A stretch of DNA of 46,554 nucleotides, taken from NCBI GenBank assembly GCA_013042915.1, contig JABDPF010000036.1, positions 1 through 46,554 of the forward strand. The letters run 5' to 3'. Within the stretch, counting starts at the first letter, position 1, and every line of letters begins with the position of its first letter. This stretch comes from Lysobacterales bacterium (GTDB taxonomy: Bacteria > Pseudomonadota > Gammaproteobacteria > Xanthomonadales > SZUA-36). This document shows positions 42,294-46,554 of this stretch, piece after piece. Below the pieces are notes generated by a model. It was not told the DNA's origin. It worked only from the letters and a program-made list of their open reading frames with translations, and ran no database searches. The position numbers and the translations under genes are program-made.

Positions 42294-43210
42294 AGGTGGA
42301 TCAAGACATCGACCTGCAGGTTGGTCAGGCGCGCCGCCGGCCGGGAATCCTCCAGCTCGATGACGACCTCCACGATGCGGGCGTCCTTGCGCGCGGCCGG
42401 GTCGGTTCCAATCTCGTCCTGTTTCTGGACTTTCTGGCGGATGCTTTTGACCTGGCCGCTGAGGTCGTTCTCGAAAGCCGGGCTTCGCACCGTCGCTATC
42501 TGGCCGATCTTGACGAAGCGGATGTCGCTTTCGTAAACCTCGGCGATCGCGTGCATGTGATCGACGCTGGCCAGTTCGAGCACGCCGGCCTCACCCATCA
42601 GTTCGCCGGGACGGACCAGGACTTCCAGTACCCGGCCGTCACGGGGTGCTCGGATATAGGCGCGCTGGAGTTCAGCTTCGACCCGGGCCAGGTGGGCCTG
42701 AGCTACTTGCACCTGGGTTTCGGTCAGCTGGATGGCGGTGGAAGCGGTCGCGCAGGACGCCTTTCGCGCATCGGCCTCACCCCGGGCTCCCTCGGCCTCT
42801 TCTTCACCGGCCAGGCCCCGCTCGAGCAGGTTTGAACGACGGACCGCTTCGCGTTCGGACACGTCGGCGCGGGTGCAGGTAGCCTGCGCCATGCTGCGCG
42901 CGGAGTCGACCTCGCGGCGGGCCCGCTCGACCTGCGCGCGCGCCTCGCTGACGATGGCCTCCATCACGGCGGCGGTGTCCGCGACCGCCAGCAGCTGACC
43001 CTGCTCGACGTCGTCGCCTTCTTCTACCCTTAACGCCGACAAAACGGCGCCGTAGGCGGCCTGCGGCGTGGAAGGGGAAGCGACGCGGATGATGCCGTGC
43101 TCCGGTTCAAGACGGCCCAGCGCGGAAATCGATTCGGGTGCATGGTTGTCGGCAATCGCGGCTTGACTGAAAAACAGCAGCGCCGTGAGGCACAGGTACC
43201 TGGCCTGCAT
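42290..43210 (-). CDS. DevB/HlyD-type periplasmic adaptor
   Basis: The 306-residue membrane fusion protein has an N-terminal signal (residues 1-20) and a split lipoyl-like domain. A long coiled-coil hairpin (about residues 75-185), rich in Ala, Glu and Arg, follows, then a beta-barrel region with Arg-Ala-Pro-Arg-Asp-Gly-Arg-Val-Leu. Such adaptors link inner-membrane permeases to TolC. In cyanobacteria DevBCA exports glycolipids; the cargo here is unknown. It is first in the four-gene unit that ends with the patatin gene. The 147 bases before it are shared with the divergent dusA. Confidence 0.85.
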   Translation of the reverse strand: MQARYLCLTALLFFSQAAIADNHAPESISALGRLEPEHGIIRVASPSTPQAAYGAVLSALRVEEGDDVEQGQLLAVADTAAVMEAIVSEARAQVERARREVDSARSMAQATCTRADVSEREAVRRSNLLERGLAGEEEAEGARGEADARKASCATASTAIQLTETQVQVAQAHLARVEAELQRAYIRAPRDGRVLEVLVRPGELMGEAGVLELASVDHMHAIAEVYESDIRFVKIGQIATVRSPAFENDLSGQVKSIRQKVQKQDEIGTDPAARKDARIVEVVIELEDSRPAARLTNLQVDVLIHL

Positions 43211-43357
43211 AGAAGAACTCCCTCGCCTGTCTCTGGTTTTTGTTTATCCGGGGAAACGCGGCTTGGCCGCTTCCCGTTGAAAATAAGAATAGCAGGCGTG
43301 GCCGCACGCGCACCAGTCGAAGTGTAAAAACAGGCAACCGCCCCCTAAACTGTTCCC

Positions 43358-44368
43358 ATGCAGATACTCAACCGAACCCTCTGCGTGGCGCCCATGATGG
43401 ACTGGACAGACCGCCATTGCCGCTATTTTCATCGACTACTGGCGCCGGACGCCCTGCTGTACACGGAGATGGTCACCACCGGCGCGCTGATCCACGGTGA
43501 TCGCGAACGGCATCTCGTCTACAACGAAGAAGAGCACCCGGTGGCCTTGCAACTGGGCGGCAGTGACCCGGCCGACCTGGCGCGATGCGCGGTGATGGCT
43601 CGGGAGTATGGTTACGACGAGGTCAACCTCAACGTCGGCTGCCCCTCCGACCGCGTTCAGAAAGGGCGATTCGGCGCCTGCCTGATGCTGGAGCCGGCGC
43701 TGGTGCGCGACTGCATCGCAGCGATGCGTGAGGCCGTCGATATTCCGGTCACGGTCAAATCGCGGCTGGGCGTGGACGAGCAGGAAAGCTACGCGTTTTT
43801 CAGCGACTTCATCGGCCAGGTCGCCGAGTCCGGCTGCCAGACTTTCATCGTGCATGCCCGAAAGGCGTGGCTCTCCGGCCTCAGCCCGAAGCAGAACCGC
43901 GAGGTGCCGCCTTTGCATTATGATCGCGTTCTGCGGCTAAAAGACGAACACCGCGAGTTCGAAATCATCGTGAACGGCGGCATAGCGACCGTTGGCGATG
44001 CGCAGGGTTTCCTGGAAGTTCTGGACGGTGTCATGATCGGCCGCGCTGCCTACCAGGAGCCCTGGCTGCTCGCCCGCCTGCAGCGTGCGCTGTTCGGCCG
44101 CGAGGGCGCAGCGGACCGGGAGCAAATCGTGCGGGACATGACGGCTTACCTGGAATGCCATGTCGCGGCAGGGCGACCGGTCAAGCACGTCAGCCGTCAT
44201 TTGCTCGGCTTGTTCCAGGGATTGCCGGGTGCCAAGCGATGGCGGAGGTATATCAGCGAGCACGCCCACGTTGACCCCGGCAATACAAGGGTGTTGCTCG
44301 AAGCACTCGACGCGATGCAATCGGTCCGCAGCGGTTCAGCATTTGTTCATGGTGATGGACTAGAATAG
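43358..44368 (+). CDS. dusA: tRNA-dihydrouridine synthase A
   Basis: The 336-residue flavoenzyme reduces uridines 20/20a in the tRNA D-loop. It has the Dus motif Ala-Pro-Met-Met-Asp-Trp-Thr-Asp near residue 11, the catalytic Cys in Asn-Val-Gly-Cys-Pro-Ser, and His-Ala-Arg-Lys-Ala-Trp-Leu, which is typical of the DusA branch. It is divergent from the exporter operon. Confidence 0.95.
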   Translation: MQILNRTLCVAPMMDWTDRHCRYFHRLLAPDALLYTEMVTTGALIHGDRERHLVYNEEEHPVALQLGGSDPADLARCAVMAREYGYDEVNLNVGCPSDRVQKGRFGACLMLEPALVRDCIAAMREAVDIPVTVKSRLGVDEQESYAFFSDFIGQVAESGCQTFIVHARKAWLSGLSPKQNREVPPLHYDRVLRLKDEHREFEIIVNGGIATVGDAQGFLEVLDGVMIGRAAYQEPWLLARLQRALFGREGAADREQIVRDMTAYLECHVAAGRPVKHVSRHLLGLFQGLPGAKRWRRYISEHAHVDPGNTRVLLEALDAMQSVRSGSAFVHGDGLE

Positions 44369-44373
44369 ACCCC

Positions 44374-44622
44374 GTGATGAGAACACTGCCCTCCAAGTGG
44401 CGCCTGGCGCCGGTCCTGATGGCATTGATGCTGACCCTCGGCGCCGCGCCGGACCTGTTCGCCCAGACCAGGGAGCAGGCTGCCCGGGAGGCCGCCCGAC
44501 AGCACAACGCGAAAGTGCTGTCGGTGAAGGAGCAGCGCCAGGGGCAAAACACCGTGTACGTGATTAAGCTGTTGACCAAGGATGGCGTGGTCAAGACCGT
44601 ACGCGTGGTCAAGAAGCGATAG
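44374..44622 (+). CDS. Small PepSY-like secreted protein
   Basis: The 82-residue protein has a signal peptide (about residues 1-30, ending Leu-Phe-Ala) and a short basic domain with the pattern Val-Leu-Ser-Val-Lys-Glu...Tyr-Val-Ile-Lys-Leu-Leu-Thr, resembling a PepSY-type strand-turn-strand. It starts six bases after dusA and precedes the response regulator by 12 bases, so it probably belongs with the two-component system. PepSY proteins near PhoP/PhoQ-like systems are common and may tune the sensor; that is inference. Confidence 0.7.
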   Translation: MMRTLPSKWRLAPVLMALMLTLGAAPDLFAQTREQAAREAARQHNAKVLSVKEQRQGQNTVYVIKLLTKDGVVKTVRVVKKR

Positions 44623-44634
44623 ACCCGCAGTGTT

Positions 44635-45315
44635 ATGCGCATCCTGTTGATCGAAGACGACGAACGGCTGGTGGAATCGCTGGGTGAGCGCCTGCGCGAG
44701 GCCGGCTACGCGCTGGACGTCTCCCACGACGGCGTCGAGGGACTCTACGTGGGCGAAGAATTCCCGATTGACCTTGCGATCATCGATCTCGGCCTTCCGG
44801 GCCTGAACGGTCTCGAGGTGATCCGCCGGCTGCGACAGGGTGGTCGTGAGTTTCCGATCCTGGTGCTCACGGCACGTTCCGACTGGCAGGACAAGGTCGA
44901 GGGCCTGGAGGCCGGTGCGGACGACTACCTGACCAAGCCGTTCCAGTTAGAAGAACTCATGGCGCGCATCAACGCGCTGCTGCGCCGCGCGGGCGGCCAC
45001 GCAAAGCCAAAGGTCGAGTTCGGACCGATCACGGTGGACCTGACCGGCCAGCGCGTATTCCGAGACAGCGAGGAAGTCGATCTCACTACATTCGAATTCA
45101 AGGTCCTGCAGTACCTCGTGATGCACCCGGACGAGGTGGTCACCAAGACCGACCTCTCCGAGCACATCTACGAAGAAGACGCCGATCGCGACAGCAACGT
45201 GATCGAGGTGTTTATCGGCCGCTTGCGCCGCAAGCTGGACCCGGACGGAACGCTGAAGCCCATCGAGACGCTTCGCGGCAGGGGCTACCGCCTTGCGCTC
45301 CCTGTCACTCCGTAG
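44635..45315 (+). CDS. OmpR/PhoP-family response regulator
   Basis: The 226-residue regulator has a receiver domain with acidic pocket Glu7-Asp8-Asp9, phospho-acceptor Asp51 in Ile-Asp-Leu-Gly-Leu-Pro-Gly and the Lys in Thr-Lys-Pro-Phe. A winged-helix DNA-binding domain starts near residue 125, with Thr-Phe-Glu-Phe-Lys-Val-Leu and a C-terminal Arg-Gly-Arg-Gly-Tyr-Arg. It overlaps the sensor kinase by 23 bases and is closest in layout to PhoP. OmpR-family proteins bind direct repeats with 11-bp periods like those at 228-266. Confidence 0.92.
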   Translation: MRILLIEDDERLVESLGERLREAGYALDVSHDGVEGLYVGEEFPIDLAIIDLGLPGLNGLEVIRRLRQGGREFPILVLTARSDWQDKVEGLEAGADDYLTKPFQLEELMARINALLRRAGGHAKPKVEFGPITVDLTGQRVFRDSEEVDLTTFEFKVLQYLVMHPDEVVTKTDLSEHIYEEDADRDSNVIEVFIGRLRRKLDPDGTLKPIETLRGRGYRLALPVTP

Positions 45316-46554
45316 CCGCGCCGTCCTGGCGGCGGTGCCGGTACTGGTGCTGGCGCTGGGCCTGGTGGGGCTGGGTGTTGACGCGGCCAACCACCGCGGT
45401 GCCGTGTCGGCGCTGCAGGTTCGAATGGAATCCTACGTTTACATGGTGCTGGCCGCGATGGAAGTCGACGGCGCGCTGGCCGTGAGTGACGACTTCGCGG
45501 ATCCGCGCCTGCTGACCCCGGGTTCGGGCCTTTACGTGCAGGTGCGGGGCGAGGAAGCACGTTGGCGTTCACCCTCTTCCCTGGGTATCGCGCTGACGGA
45601 AACGCCGTCCACACCGGCAGGCGTGGCCAGGTTTTCCGAACCGTCCGATGGCCAACCTTTTTACCTGTACCAATACGGAGTGGGCTGGCAGGGCGAGGAC
45701 GGTGAAATCTCTCCGTTTACCGTATCGGTGCTGATCGACGATGACGAGGTGGGCCAACAGACCCGCGCCTTCAGGTTGGGGCTCTGGCGGGCCCTCGGGC
45801 TGGCCGGCGCGATCCTGGTGCTCGCCCAGGTGCTGATCGGTTTCCTGGTGCTCAGCCCGCTGCGCCGCGTGGCGAGCGACGTGGCCCGCATCGAGACCGG
45901 TGAGACCGAGCGCCTGCAAGACGGGTACCCGCGTGAACTGGATCCCCTTGCGCGCAACGTAAACCGCCTGCTCGATACGGAAAAGTCCAACCAGGCGCGC
46001 ATCCGCAACGCGCTGGATTCCCTTGCCCACAGCCTGAAAACGCCCCTGGCCGTGCTACAGGCCGGCTTGCCGCTGCATGGCGGCAAGGCCGAGGCCTCGA
46101 TGCAGAACGCGCTAGACGAGATGCAGCTTCTCATCGCAACCCGCCTGCAGCGCGCCGGCAGCTCGGCCCGGCGCACGCTGGCGGCGCCGGTGGCGGTGAA
46201 ACCGCAGCTGGAACGCATCCTGGCCTCGTTGCTCAAGGTTCATTCTCAAAAAATGATACGGTCAGAGGTTAAAGTAGAAGACAAGCTCGTGTTTTACGGA
46301 GAAAAGCGCGACCTGCTGGAAATGGCCGGCAACCTGCTGGACAACGCATTCAAGTACGGCGCCTCGCGGGTCGAGGTCAGCGGCGGAGCCATCGATGCGG
46401 AAGACAGGCGCCCGGGCCTGTGGCTGCGGGTCGAGGATGACGGTCCGGGCATCGAAGCCGAGCGCCGCCAGCAACTGCTGCAGCGTGGGGTGCGCGGCGA
46501 CGAACGTGTCGAGGGCCATGGCCTCGGCCTGGCCATCGTGCAGGAACTGGTGAC
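45293..46554 (+). CDS. PhoQ-like sensor histidine kinase, 3' end cut
   Basis: The frame starts at a TTG (45293), with AGGGG nine bases upstream, and stays open to the window end (420 codons). Visible parts are a first membrane helix (about 10-29), a periplasmic sensor region (30-165), a second helix (about 167-187) and a HAMP region. The dimerisation His246 lies in Ala-His-Ser-Leu-Lys-Thr-Pro-Leu-Ala, a PhoQ-type box. Asn351 is in Asn-Leu-Leu-Asp-Asn-Ala, with G boxes Asp-Asp-Gly-Pro-Gly-Ile and Gly-His-Gly-Leu-Gly-Leu. It partners the response regulator, overlapping it by 23 bases. The C-terminal end lies beyond the window. Confidence 0.88.
   Translation, partial: MRSLSLRSRAVLAAVPVLVLALGLVGLGVDAANHRGAVSALQVRMESYVYMVLAAMEVDGALAVSDDFADPRLLTPGSGLYVQVRGEEARWRSPSSLGIALTETPSTPAGVARFSEPSDGQPFYLYQYGVGWQGEDGEISPFTVSVLIDDDEVGQQTRAFRLGLWRALGLAGAILVLAQVLIGFLVLSPLRRVASDVARIETGETERLQDGYPRELDPLARNVNRLLDTEKSNQARIRNALDSLAHSLKTPLAVLQAGLPLHGGKAEASMQNALDEMQLLIATRLQRAGSSARRTLAAPVAVKPQLERILASLLKVHSQKMIRSEVKVEDKLVFYGEKRDLLEMAGNLLDNAFKYGASRVEVSGGAIDAEDRRPGLWLRVEDDGPGIEAERRQQLLQRGVRGDERVEGHGLGLAIVQELV

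Overview
The window is a chromosomal segment of a GC-rich gammaproteobacterium. The evidence is the gene run rpsB-tsf-pyrH-frr-uppS-cdsA-dxr-rseP-bamA-ompH-lpxD-fabZ-lpxA-lpxB-rnhB. Its uppS-cdsA-dxr order follows the Pseudomonas arrangement rather than that of E. coli. A chorismatase of the XanB2/FkbO type, a DUF4398-OmpA pair and a REP-like intergenic repeat fit a lineage near Xanthomonadales, Chromatiales or Wenzhouxiangella, but the species cannot be named from this sequence. No insertion sequence, prophage or CRISPR array was seen.

Layout. Positions 1-2123 hold the start of a secreted-protein gene (minus), a 594-base regulatory gap with an 11-bp-periodic PmrA-like site and a Fur-like palindrome, an integral-membrane acyltransferase, and tRNA-Val(CAC) with a good promoter. 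Positions 2238-9536 hold a DUF445 protein, a one-domain asparaginase, a 1003-residue secreted protein of unknown function, DUF2069 and arsC genes, a YihY/BrkB membrane protein and a TlpA-like thioredoxin. Positions 9576-24345 are the large minus-strand cluster for translation factors, isoprenoid and phospholipid precursors, outer-membrane protein assembly and lipid A. It is headed by rpsB, which has a long structured leader, a recognisable promoter and a 134-residue lysine/alanine-rich C-terminal tail.

Positions 24856-26088 hold a small cysteine-containing secreted protein, then a gene-poor stretch. That stretch carries a 32-codon ORF with a near-perfect Shine-Dalgarno, a string of hairpins ending in a strong terminator, and a REP-like repeat. 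Positions 26089-29393 are a tyrosine/homogentisate catabolism unit: a divergent MarR regulator with a perfect palindromic operator, then hmgA, a fumarylacetoacetase-family gene and maiA. Positions 29513-31405 encode two outer-membrane lipoproteins and a DUF465 protein with a terminator. Positions 31415-37673 (minus) form an operon etfD-etfB-etfA-acetoacetyl-CoA synthetase-chorismatase. Acetoacetate released by the tyrosine pathway could be activated by this synthetase.

Positions 37997-43210 (minus) are a DevB-DevC-DevA type exporter. Its ATPase carries a GAF domain with a cyclic-nucleotide-type NKFDE motif, and it is translationally coupled to a patatin phospholipase bearing a cyclic-nucleotide-binding domain. 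This looks like a nucleotide-sensing envelope-lipid system and is the most interesting locus here. Positions 43358-46554 hold dusA, a small PepSY-like secreted protein, and a PhoP/PhoQ-like two-component system cut by the window end.
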